This document shows positions 1-7,356 of a DNA stretch of 23,579 nucleotides, piece after piece. Position 1 is the first letter of the stretch. Each line of letters opens with the position of its first letter. Below the pieces are notes generated by a model. That model was not told where the DNA came from. It worked only from the letters and a program-made list of their open reading frames with translations, and ran no database searches. The position numbers were made by a program, and so were the translations under genes. Origin of the DNA: an uncultured Tissierellia bacterium (GTDB taxonomy: Bacteria; Bacillota; Clostridia; Tissierellales; Peptoniphilaceae); NCBI GenBank assembly GCA_902489145.1, contig CABTYV010000017.1, positions 1 through 23,579 on the forward strand, in the 5' to 3' direction.

Positions 1-189
1 GACGAAAATGTCATATTTACTGTAGAGGAAAACGCGGGGGTGCCTGTTTTCCTCTACACTTTTCAGGAAAAATCCGTTTTTGGTGTAGAGGAAAACAGGG
101 GGGTAGCCATTTTCCTCCCCTTTTTTGACGAAAATGTCCTATTTGCTGTAGAGGAAAATGAAGGGGTGCCTGTTTTCCTCTACACCTTC
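1..189. repeat. Three tandem copies of a 63-bp palindromic repeat
   Basis: Copies lie at 1-63, 64-126 and 127-189. The motif GACGAAAATGTC recurs exactly 126 bp apart, and the middle copy is more diverged. Each copy carries TGTAGAGGAAAA followed, in copies 1 and 3 after about 12-14 nt, by TTTTCCTCTACA, so it could fold into a 12-13 bp hairpin (21-33 with 46-58; 147-158 with 173-184). A 17-bp inverted repeat also links copy 1 (43-59) to copy 2 (83-99). Because 63 is a multiple of three, both strands stay open as a 21-residue peptide repeat. I regard these readings as by-products of the period, since no ribosome binding site or start context supports a gene. The array begins at base 1 and may continue outside the window. 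Confidence 0.85.
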
Positions 190-373
190 GCTCAAAACTA
201 CCGTCGAACGACCGCAAAGCGGAGCTGGCCTACGGCCAGCGGTCAGATTCGATGCGGAGTCGGCCTCCGGCCGACGGATTGGAAGGAAGCAGAGGCGCCC
301 CCTCCAGGGGCGCTTCCTTTTGGAACAAAACAGAAGGAAGTCGGGCCCGGCCCGACTTCCTGTCTTCTTAGAT
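190..373. repeat. Stack of GC-rich inverted repeats in a gene-free stretch
   Basis: No gene is supported here. Four consecutive inverted repeats can be read: GCTGGCC/GGCCAGC near 225-242, GTCGGCC/GGCCGAC near 259-275, GCGCCCC/GGGGCGC at 295-313, and a near-uninterrupted palindrome at 335-361 (13-bp arms around one central base, core GGGCCCGGCCC). The third is followed on the plus strand by TTCCTTTT, and the last is followed on the minus strand by TTCTGTTTTG. Both could therefore act as intrinsic terminators, one in each direction. They lie downstream of the minus-strand helicase gene, beyond its clear terminator. Confidence 0.7.
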
Positions 374-406
374 AAAAAAAGGAAGGGCGGCTGTCGGCCG
401 CCCTTC
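374..406 (-). terminator. Intrinsic terminator of the helicase-nuclease gene
   Basis: Read on the minus strand, GAAGGGCGGC (406-397), a 5-nt loop and GCCGCCCTTC (391-382) form a perfect 10-bp stem. One C and then seven T residues (380-374) follow. It lies about 110 bp after the stop of the minus-strand helicase gene. The stretch 407-517 between stop and terminator shows nothing else recognisable. Confidence 0.85.
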
Positions 407-517
407 TATATAATATGGAAAGCTTTTTTCACCTGCGTTGACCATCACGCCATTTCTCGCGCGGCCAGGGCGCCTCCTCCGATTTTGCTTCACTCGCGGC
501 CGTCTTTTGTGGACAAA

Positions 518-3454
518 TTATGCCTTTTCCGCAGCGGCTTTCGTAGCGGCTGGCTTGCAATAGGCTTTCATGGGGCAATTTTGACAGCTTTCGGGGTTCT
601 GGGCGGGGGCTTGGAAGTGTCCAGCGCCGATGGCGGCGGCGATGGCGTCGATTTCTGCGAGGCCCTGGGCGAGGTCGTCTGGGCTGAAGTGAAAGTCTCG
701 GAGGGGGGCGGTGTCTGCCGAAAGATCATAAAGGGCGTTTCGGACGCGCGGAGCTTCTTTTGGTTGGTCCGGAGCTTGTGGTGCCTCAGGCGGGGCGTTT
801 GGGGGGCACGAAGGGCTCGGCCCGGTAGCGGCCAGAGCTTGCTGGTGGGCGTCTAAGAGGATGCGGTAGACCAGGAGCTGGCCACGGTAGCGTTGGAGGA
901 GGACGGGATTGTCCGGGAGAGAGGCTTTAAAATCGATCAGGCCGCCGTCGGTGAGAACGAGGTCAAGGGCGCCCTGGAGGCGATAGTGGGGGCGGAAAAG
1001 GGACAGGGCGGCTTCGGCTTTTTGGGTTTGGGCCAGGAGCCGATTTTGCTCTCGGGCTTGATAGGCGGTCAATTGGTTTTCTGCGAGGGCGCGCTTCTGG
1101 GCGGATAGCCCTTGCCCCTTTAGTGCCAGGCCGCGGGCTAGGTTTTGAAGGAGGTCGGCGAGGCCGGTGGCTTTGGCGTCTGAGGGGGCCTGGGCTTGGC
1201 GGTGGAGAAAGCAGAGTCCTTCGTGCAGGAGGGTGCCGAAGGCCATGGCGGGCGTGGGCTGCTGGGGCAAGCCCAGCCGTCGGAAGAAGAAAAAGGCGCG
1301 GGGGCAGGTCTGGTAAAGGGCGAGATCGGTGGTATAGGCATAGACCGGAAGGCGTGCGGCGGGGCGGGCCTGAGGCGCAGCGCTGGGAGGCGGGCTGGGG
1401 CAAGGGCATGCGTCCTCGGGCAGGTCGGCTAGCGCTTGGTTGAGGCGAAGGAAGGAGGCCTCCAGGGCCAGGTCGGCGGGCTTTCGGACGGCGCGGGGGT
1501 CGGTGCAGGCGGTCAGGAGGAGGAGGTCACGGGCCCGGGTCATGGCGGTGTAATATTGGCGGATGCGGTCCAGGTCGGCTTCCAGCTGGGGCGCTAGGGC
1601 ATGCCCTAAGAGACGATTGCGTGGCAAAAGGTCGCTGCCTTGCCGGGGCGGGGTCCAAAGGGACCGGACCCGGCCCTCCTCCAGGAGCACCAGGGGGAAT
1701 TCCAGCCCCTTGGCTTGGTGGATGGTGAGGATTTGAATGGCCTCCTCGACAGGTGCTTCCTCCCCACTGCCCCGGTCCTGGCGGCTGGATAGGAGGTCTG
1801 ACCAGGCCGAGAGGAGCCAGGTGGCGGCTGCTGCGCGATTTTCTTCGCCTAGGGCGGGATGGCCATCAGTCTCGGACCGCTCCATTAAAAAGGATAAAAG
1901 CTCGACCAGGGCCTGACCGTCCGCCACAGCCGCCGCCTCCCCCGCCAGAGCCGCCTGCCAAAGGGCTTCGAAGGGCGGGCAGGCAAAAAAGGAATAGGCC
2001 AGATCCAAAAGGGCGCAGCGTCCTCCCTGGGCCCAGAAGGACTGCCAATGGGCGATTTGACGGGCGCGCGCGTCCGCGCCTTTTTGGGGGAGGCTGGCCA
2101 GCAGGCGGCGGGCCACCGGCTCCTGGAGCAGGGGGGCCGCCGGTCCGGCCAGCGTGAGCAGGAGGCAGGAGAGGAGGCGGCGAACGACGCTCAGGGAAGC
2201 TAAGGTGGCGCTGTTGGAGGACTGGAAGGGAATCGCACGCGCGCGCAGGGCCCGCGTCAGGGCCAAAACGGCGGGATTGACCTCCGGCCGCACGGAATAG
2301 GAGAGAAAGGCCATGTCCCGGTAGGCCCAGCCTTGTGCGTGGGCTTGGGCCAGGAAATCGGCCAGGCGGATCGCCCACTGGTCGAGATCATCAGAGAGAA
2401 AGCGGTAGACAGCGCCCTCGCCGCGCTCCTTTTGGGCGGTCATATGCTTTTGAAAGCGGTTGGCCTCTAGCAAGGGGTCGCGCTGATCGCCGTAGGGTGC
2501 ATCAATGTAAGCGGCGCAGGTTTCCAGGATGCGGCGGCCGGACCGGTAGTTCTCGGTTAAATAGATGGTTTGGGTGCCGGGATAGCGGCGCTCAAAGGCG
2601 AGCAGATTTTCTACGGTGGCGCCCCGAAAGCGGTAAAGCGACTGGTCATCGTCCCCTACCACACAGAGATTGCCTGTTGCGCGGGAGAGCTTCTCTATAA
2701 TCGCCTCCTGGATGGGATTGGTATCCTGATATTCATCCACCATGATATAGCGGGCCCGCGCCTGGGCCGCCGCCAATACCGGGGCCTGATCCAGCAGGCG
2801 GTTGGTCTCATAGAGCACCTCAGTAAAATCCAACACGTTATGGTGATGCAGCATCCGCCGGTAGCGATCCAGCATGTAGGAAGCGGCGCGGGTTTCCGGG
2901 CAATCAATCGAGAGATCTGAAAAGCCCTCCCGAACCCGTTCCATCAGGCGGAGAAAATCTCGCTGCCGGTAGGACAGCCCGGACGGATCCTGGGGCCGGT
3001 GGCGCGGGAAAAGGAGGTCCATGGCGCGCGCCATCTGGGGATAGGCGATGCGTCCATCTCGCTCATAGCCGCACAGGCCCGGCCAATAGCGATCCAAAAG
3101 GCGGTGAATTTCTGTATCGCTCACCAGGCGAAAGCCAGGCAGGTAGTCGGATGCTTCTATAAAATCCGACAGGAGCTCCAGGGCCAGCTGATGAAAGTTT
3201 CCGATATGGAGCTGGCCGGCCAGGGCCGCCATGGCGGGGTGGGGCCCCTGGGAAAGGCGGAAAACGAGCTCGTCCGCGGCCTTGCGGGTAAAGGTCGTAA
3301 GGAGGATCTGGTCGGGGCGGGCCAGTCCCGATTCGATGAGGTGGCGCACCCGCCCCACCATCATCCCCGTCTTTCCGGTGCCCGGCCCGGCGATGACCAG
3401 AACGGGGCCTTCGGTGGTCTGAATGGCCAATTGTTGTGCCGAATTGTAGTCCAT
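518..3454 (-). CDS. UvrD/Rep-type helicase fused to Fe-S PD-(D/E)XK nuclease
   Basis: A 978-residue superfamily 1A DNA helicase with a RecB-family nuclease at its C-terminus. It is predicted to translocate on ssDNA and process DNA ends or repair intermediates. Visible helicase motifs are Walker A GPGTGKT (23-29), TTFTRKAADEL (53-63), Walker B DEYQDT (240-245), GDDDQSLYRFRGA (267-279), LTENYRSGR (299-307), LTIHQAKGLEFP (576-587) and QYYTAMTRARDLL (633-645). The nuclease part shows GTLLHEG (H744), D831, DFK (D841, K843) and QLLVY (859-863). Cys717 together with CX2CX5C (957, 960, 966) has the spacing of the 4Fe-4S nucleases of AddB and AdnA/B. A Pro/Ala-rich insert (about 877-902) lies within the nuclease. 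The start has AGGGGG upstream. No AddA/AddB partner is adjacent. Architecture is confident; the pathway is inferred. Confidence 0.9.
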   Translation of the reverse strand: MDYNSAQQLAIQTTEGPVLVIAGPGTGKTGMMVGRVRHLIESGLARPDQILLTTFTRKAADELVFRLSQGPHPAMAALAGQLHIGNFHQLALELLSDFIEASDYLPGFRLVSDTEIHRLLDRYWPGLCGYERDGRIAYPQMARAMDLLFPRHRPQDPSGLSYRQRDFLRLMERVREGFSDLSIDCPETRAASYMLDRYRRMLHHHNVLDFTEVLYETNRLLDQAPVLAAAQARARYIMVDEYQDTNPIQEAIIEKLSRATGNLCVVGDDDQSLYRFRGATVENLLAFERRYPGTQTIYLTENYRSGRRILETCAAYIDAPYGDQRDPLLEANRFQKHMTAQKERGEGAVYRFLSDDLDQWAIRLADFLAQAHAQGWAYRDMAFLSYSVRPEVNPAVLALTRALRARAIPFQSSNSATLASLSVVRRLLSCLLLTLAGPAAPLLQEPVARRLLASLPQKGADARARQIAHWQSFWAQGGRCALLDLAYSFFACPPFEALWQAALAGEAAAVADGQALVELLSFLMERSETDGHPALGEENRAAAATWLLSAWSDLLSSRQDRGSGEEAPVEEAIQILTIHQAKGLEFPLVLLEEGRVRSLWTPPRQGSDLLPRNRLLGHALAPQLEADLDRIRQYYTAMTRARDLLLLTACTDPRAVRKPADLALEASFLRLNQALADLPEDACPCPSPPPSAAPQARPAARLPVYAYTTDLALYQTCPRAFFFFRRLGLPQQPTPAMAFGTLLHEGLCFLHRQAQAPSDAKATGLADLLQNLARGLALKGQGLSAQKRALAENQLTAYQAREQNRLLAQTQKAEAALSLFRPHYRLQGALDLVLTDGGLIDFKASLPDNPVLLQRYRGQLLVYRILLDAHQQALAATGPSPSCPPNAPPEAPQAPDQPKEAPRVRNALYDLSADTAPLRDFHFSPDDLAQGLAEIDAIAAAIGAGHFQAPAQNPESCQNCPMKAYCKPAATKAAAEKA

Positions 3455-3538
3455 ACGCCCCCTGCCTTTCTATCCCTCCGGAAACGCCGTTTCGTCTCCG
3501 CCTGCTTTACCACCTAGATGACCAGTCCTCCCCCCCGG

Positions 3539-3573
3539 ATGACAAGGACTTCGTTTCATATTAAAATAAGTCC
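3539..3573 (+). promoter_or_regulatory. Predicted promoter of the dCMP deaminase gene
   Basis: ATGACA (3539-3544), a 17-bp spacer and TAAAAT (3562-3567) give a good housekeeping-type promoter, with transcription expected to start near 3574, about 33 nt before the ATG. An inverted repeat GGACTT (3546-3551) / AAGTCC (3568-3573) brackets the -10 box and might be an operator or a chance repeat. The rest of the 3455-3606 divergent spacer shows no clear promoter for the helicase gene. Confidence 0.6.
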
Positions 3574-3606
3574 ATCATGAATGTTCAATACGGAAAGGAT
3601 TGACCT

Positions 3607-4029
3607 ATGGCGAGAAAATCTTGGAATGAATATTTTATGGAGCTGGCGCACGGAGTGGCCCAGCGCGGCACCTGTGACCGGGCCTATGTCGGCTGCGTGC
3701 TGGTCAACCGCGACCACCGCATCGTTTCGACGGGCTACAATGGCGCCATATCGGGCAATCCCCACTGTGATGAGGTGGGCCATACCATGCGCGACGGCCA
3801 CTGCATTGCCACCATTCACGCCGAAATGAATGCCCTCCTCTATTGTGCCAAGGAGGGCATTCCGGTCAAGGATAGCCTTTGTTATGTGACCCACTTCCCC
3901 TGCCTCAACTGCACCAAGGCCCTCATCCAGGCGGGCATTACGGCCATTTACTACCACGAGGGCTACCGAATGGACCCCTATGCGCTGGAGCTTTTGGAGC
4001 GCAACCACATTCCGGTGACCCAACTCTAG
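3607..4029 (+). CDS. comEB: dCMP deaminase (ComEB family)
   Basis: A 140-residue zinc-dependent deaminase predicted to convert dCMP to dUMP, which feeds thymidylate synthesis. The cytidine/deoxycytidylate deaminase zinc site is intact: HAE at 71-73 (His ligand and catalytic Glu73) and PCLNC at 98-102 (Cys99 and Cys102). TGYNGAISGNPHC (42-54), typical of dCMP deaminases rather than tRNA adenosine deaminases, is also present. Length matches the bacterial family. GAAAGGA lies about 6 nt before the ATG. The gene stands alone on the plus strand, divergent from the helicase and convergent with the aminopeptidase, with only 24 bp to the latter's stop and no obvious terminator. In Bacillus the homologue lies in the comE operon; there are no competence genes here, so a nucleotide-metabolism role is the better reading. 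Confidence 0.93.
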   Translation: MARKSWNEYFMELAHGVAQRGTCDRAYVGCVLVNRDHRIVSTGYNGAISGNPHCDEVGHTMRDGHCIATIHAEMNALLYCAKEGIPVKDSLCYVTHFPCLNCTKALIQAGITAIYYHEGYRMDPYALELLERNHIPVTQL

Positions 4030-4053
4030 GCGGGGACGCACCGAGCAGGAGGA

Positions 4054-5391
4054 TCAGTCCAGGAAGCGGGCCCCGCTTGCGCCATCAATCTGGATGTTGG
4101 TGGAATAGAAGCATTGGAGAGCCTGGACGGCATAGAGGGTATCCAAGCTGCCGCAGGTCTCATAGGCGGAGTGCATGGCCAGCTGAGCCAGGCCAATGTC
4201 AACCGCATGGAGCGAAACCTGCGTGTTGGACAGATTGCCCAGGGTCGAGCCGCCCCGCACGTCCGAGCGATTGGCGAAATGTTGGCAGGGAACCGCTGCT
4301 TTGGCACAGATTTTTTTGAATACGGCCTGAGAGAAAGCATCCGAGGTGTAGGACTGGCTGGCATTTTCCTTGATCACCACCCCTTCGTTGAGGAAGACGC
4401 GGTTGCCTTCATCATAGAAGTCCGGTCGGTTGGGATGGAAGGCGTGGGCATTGTCACAGGACACGAGGAAGGAGCGGGCTACCGCCTGATAGTAGGACTC
4501 GGCCGGATAGCCCAAGGCGGCCAGGATGCGGGCCAAGCTGTCCTTGAGGAAGGTAGAGAGGGCGCCCTGCTTGGTGTTGGAGCCCACCTCCTCGTTATCA
4601 AAGCAGGCATAGACATTGATCCAGCTGGGATTGTGTCCGGCCAAAAAGCCGCGCAGGGCGGCAAAGGCGCACTGGAGATCGTCCAGCTTGGGCGAGCCGA
4701 CCAGGGCCTGATCCGGCCCAATCAAGGCCGGGGCCTGGCGGTTGACCAAAAAAAGGTCCCGAGAGAGGATCTGGTCGGCCCGAACCCCAGCCGCCTCCGC
4801 GATCCGCTCCTCAAAGGCAGCCCGGTCCAGCTTCGTCGTCGAATAGAGGGGGATCAGATCCCGCTGGTGGTTAAATTCATATCCGCTATTGACCGAACGG
4901 TTGAAGTGGATGGGGGCATTGGGGATGATCAAAAGATCCTCATCCAGATCAACCAGGCGAGCCGTCAGGCCCTCCGGTGTATCCACCATGACGCGGCCCG
5001 CCAGGCTCAGCGGCCGGTCCAACCAGCTGGCATCGATCATGCCGCCGTAGCCTTCGACATTGAGCCGGGTATAGGGCCCGGGCCCCTGCAGCAGCGCTTC
5101 GCTTTTGAGCTTGAAGGTGGGCGAATCGCTGTGAGAGGCAGTGAGCTGAAAATGGGCCTCCTCCAGGTCTTCGCCCACGGTGAAGGCGATCAGGGAGGAA
5201 TCGTTCCGGGTCACATAGTAGCGTCCCCCACGGGTCAGCGACCAGGCCTGGCCCTCCTTCAGCGGCTGAAAATCTGCCGCAGCCAGCTCCTTTTTGATCC
5301 CCTCGATGGTGTGGAACATGGACGGGGCTTCGTGAATAAAGGTCATCAGCTCCTTGGCCAGGCCAAGGGCTTTTTCTTTTTGTGCTTCCAT
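4054..5391 (-). CDS. apeB: M18 family metallo-aminopeptidase
   Basis: A 445-residue cytosolic di-zinc aminopeptidase of the M18 family (aspartyl aminopeptidase/ApeB type), which removes N-terminal residues from peptides. All metal-site segments are visible: ASHSDSP (His87, with Asp89 nearby), PKLDDLQ (234-240, bridging Asp), the catalytic and ligand pair FDNEEVGS (Glu267/Glu268), SCDNAHA (Asp313), and RGGSTLG followed by the C-terminal His407 (AMHSAY). The length is normal. The start is preceded by AAAGGGAG. It is the last gene of the gltX-cysS-rlmB-citXG-like block, 31 bp after the preceding stop, and probably cotranscribed. Exact substrate preference cannot be read from the sequence. Confidence 0.93.
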   Translation of the reverse strand: MEAQKEKALGLAKELMTFIHEAPSMFHTIEGIKKELAAADFQPLKEGQAWSLTRGGRYYVTRNDSSLIAFTVGEDLEEAHFQLTASHSDSPTFKLKSEALLQGPGPYTRLNVEGYGGMIDASWLDRPLSLAGRVMVDTPEGLTARLVDLDEDLLIIPNAPIHFNRSVNSGYEFNHQRDLIPLYSTTKLDRAAFEERIAEAAGVRADQILSRDLFLVNRQAPALIGPDQALVGSPKLDDLQCAFAALRGFLAGHNPSWINVYACFDNEEVGSNTKQGALSTFLKDSLARILAALGYPAESYYQAVARSFLVSCDNAHAFHPNRPDFYDEGNRVFLNEGVVIKENASQSYTSDAFSQAVFKKICAKAAVPCQHFANRSDVRGGSTLGNLSNTQVSLHAVDIGLAQLAMHSAYETCGSLDTLYAVQALQCFYSTNIQIDGASGARFLD

Positions 5392-5422
5392 AAAACTCCC
5401 TTTCTAATGACCCCTGGTGGGT

Positions 5423-6604
5423 CTATTGGTCCTTCTCCTCCTCCAAAATCAGCTGGAGGAGAAGGGTAGCCGTAATCAGATCAGAAATGCCCCGGCTCAC
5501 CAGACCATTTTCATAGAAAAAAGCATTGAACTGCTCCCGGTCCTGATTGCCGGGAAAGAGGGCCTGATCCGCCAGCTGCTGCAGGGTGGCATAGGCCTCT
5601 AATGATAGCCCGGTCAAGGTGGTCGTATCCACCGTTTGAGTCAGCAGAAAAAGGCTAAGATCATCCAGGCTTTTGCGCATGGTGTAAAAGGGCAAGGCGC
5701 TGTCAAACAGGGGGCGAAATCCTTCCAGGGCCAGGGTCCTCAGGCCGCCCACGCCATAGTCTTGGTGGGCCTCCAGGCCGGGCGAGCGAGCCGGGCCATC
5801 GAAATCCTTTTCAAGCCCCTGGCAAAGCGCACGCAGGGCCTCCACCCACTCGGCGCCCGCCACCTTTTTCTGGTAGAGACAGGCGAACAGAAGGGTCTGA
5901 AAGAGGACCCCCTTGAGCAGGCCCGTGCGTCCGCCCAGGTCAGACAGGGCATTTTCCAGCAGCCGTCCCCGCGAACGCAGGGCCTCCAGGTGGTCCAGCC
6001 CGGAGAAATCCGTGCTGGCCAGGGACCGGGTCAACATCTCTAAGCCCTGCAGGATCCAGTAAAAATCATCCTCTCCCCTGGCATCCTCCCGGTCCATCAG
6101 GGCGCAGCCATAACCCCTAAGGCGCGTATAGGGGGCCAGGGCGGCATACAAAAAGTACCTGGAAAACCGCAGGGGACGCGATCCCATCCTGAGATGGGTT
6201 TGGACCAGCTGGTCCAGCTCTTCCCCGGTCATGGGGCGCACCTGCCCGGCCTGGCCCCAGACCGGCAATAGACGGGTTCCCTCAATGAGGGCCAGCTGCC
6301 AGGAGGGGCCCAAAAAATGGTAGTCCTTGAGCCCCATCAAATAGGCCCGAACAGCCGCCCGGGACTCCCCTACCTCCAAATAGAAAGAAAGCCCCTGACG
6401 ATCGACACTGTGGCGGTAGGAACGAACATTCAGATCGCCTAGAATCTTGTAAAGGCCTACCACCACCGTATAGATCGCGGAGAGTCCTCTCAGATCGCCG
6501 CCCCGAACCCGGACCGAAAGGCGCAGGGACACGGGGTCCTCTCCCAGGCGGAAGGGACCCGCGACCTCCTTCGACCGAGTCGCCGATAGACACACTGTTC
6601 GCAT
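5423..6604 (-). CDS. Degenerate CitX-CitG fusion-like protein
   Basis: A 393-residue protein that I match by eye to a CitXG fusion. CitG makes triphosphoribosyl-dephospho-CoA and CitX transfers it to the citrate lyase acyl carrier protein. Residues 1-138 follow CitX in spacing: PVSLRLSV for the VVSLTLNI strand, and HFLGPSWQLALIEG (96-109) where CitX has HPLGRLxDIDVI. Residues 145-393 follow CitG: MDREDARGEDDF (170-181) for VDRxxxGAHxDM, GGRTGLLKGVLF (224-235) for GGVNTHKGAIF, GVGGLRTLALEGF (284-296) for GARGEAExGF, TVDTTT (324-329) for the DTN motif, and LVSRGISDLI (368-377) for SPGGSADLL. Most of the hallmark residues are replaced, so catalysis is doubtful, yet the frame is intact with a good AGGGAGG site. 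No citrate lyase genes are nearby. Homology is moderately confident; function unknown. Confidence 0.62.
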   Translation of the reverse strand: MRTVCLSATRSKEVAGPFRLGEDPVSLRLSVRVRGGDLRGLSAIYTVVVGLYKILGDLNVRSYRHSVDRQGLSFYLEVGESRAAVRAYLMGLKDYHFLGPSWQLALIEGTRLLPVWGQAGQVRPMTGEELDQLVQTHLRMGSRPLRFSRYFLYAALAPYTRLRGYGCALMDREDARGEDDFYWILQGLEMLTRSLASTDFSGLDHLEALRSRGRLLENALSDLGGRTGLLKGVLFQTLLFACLYQKKVAGAEWVEALRALCQGLEKDFDGPARSPGLEAHQDYGVGGLRTLALEGFRPLFDSALPFYTMRKSLDDLSLFLLTQTVDTTTLTGLSLEAYATLQQLADQALFPGNQDREQFNAFFYENGLVSRGISDLITATLLLQLILEEEKDQ

Positions 6605-6615
6605 GACCTGCCTCC

Positions 6616-7356
6616 CTAGCTTTGCGCCATCCGCCCCCTCAGCACTTCATACATCAACACCGCTGCCGAGGCGGAGGCGTTGAGCGAGTCGATTTTTCCG
6701 AGCATGGGAATGGAAACCAACACGTCGCACTTCTCCCGGGTCAAGCGGGAAAGTCCCGCGCCTTCGTTGCCAATGACCAGACAGCAGGGCCCGGAAAAAT
6801 CGGTCGCCCAGAAGGACTGGCTGGCCTCGCCGGCCGCCCCGTACACCCAGATGTTGGCCTTCTTGAGCTGGTCAATGGTCTGGTTAATATTGGTCACCCG
6901 GCAGATCTTCTGGTAGGCCGTGGCCCCGGAGGAGGTCCGCTGGACGGTTTCATTGACCATGGCGGAGCGCCGCTTGGGAATGATCACCGCATCCACTCCG
7001 CAGCATTCCGCGGTCCGAATGATGGCCCCCAGGTTATGGGGATCGCTTATCTCCTCCAAAATGATCAGGAAGGGGGCCCGGCCGGCCGCCTGGGTCTCGG
7101 CCAATACGGCGTCCAGATCGGCATAGGCAAAATCGGTTGCTAAAATGACCACGCCCTGGTGGTTGCGGCCCTCGCTCATGCGGTCCAGCTTTTCCTTATC
7201 CAGCTCGACAATGACGGCGCCGCTTTCCTTGGCCAGATAGAGGATTTCATGAATGGAGCCCTTGCGCTCCCCCCGCTGGATATAGACCTTGTCCGGCTCC
7301 TTGCCGGCCTTGAGATATTCCATCACCGGCCGTCTGCCACAAATATAGTCGCTCAT
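6616..7356 (-). CDS. rlmB: SpoU-family 23S rRNA 2'-O-methyltransferase (RlmB/TrmH type)
   Basis: A 246-residue SPOUT methyltransferase predicted to methylate the 2'-OH of G2251 (E. coli numbering) in 23S rRNA using SAM. An N-terminal substrate-binding part (about 1-75: CGRRPVMEYL, NHQGVV) precedes the trefoil-knot domain. The three knot motifs are DPHNLGAIIRTAE, LVIGNEGAGL and IPMLGKIDSLNASASAAVLMYE. I place the start at 7356, where ATGA overlaps the cysS stop and GGGAG lies about 8 nt upstream; a start at 7371 adds five residues but has a weaker site. The arrangement implies translational coupling to cysS. In Bacillus the mrnC gene separates these two genes; here it is absent. Confidence 0.93.
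   Translation of the reverse strand: MSDYICGRRPVMEYLKAGKEPDKVYIQRGERKGSIHEILYLAKESGAVIVELDKEKLDRMSEGRNHQGVVILATDFAYADLDAVLAETQAAGRAPFLIILEEISDPHNLGAIIRTAECCGVDAVIIPKRRSAMVNETVQRTSSGATAYQKICRVTNINQTIDQLKKANIWVYGAAGEASQSFWATDFSGPCCLVIGNEGAGLSRLTREKCDVLVSIPMLGKIDSLNASASAAVLMYEVLRGRMAQS

Noticed and set aside
17..375. Short repeat-peptide genes on either strand of the 63-bp array
   Set aside because: The frames are open only because the repeat period is a multiple of three and both strands are equally open; there is no start context.
158..856. A 232-codon plus-strand frame across the hairpin stack
   Set aside because: It runs through repeats, a terminator and the antisense of the helicase C-terminus, with no start signal.
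4114..5469. A 451-codon open frame on the plus strand
   Set aside because: It lies antisense to the complete M18 aminopeptidase gene, has no ribosome binding site or family motif, and is expected in GC-rich DNA.
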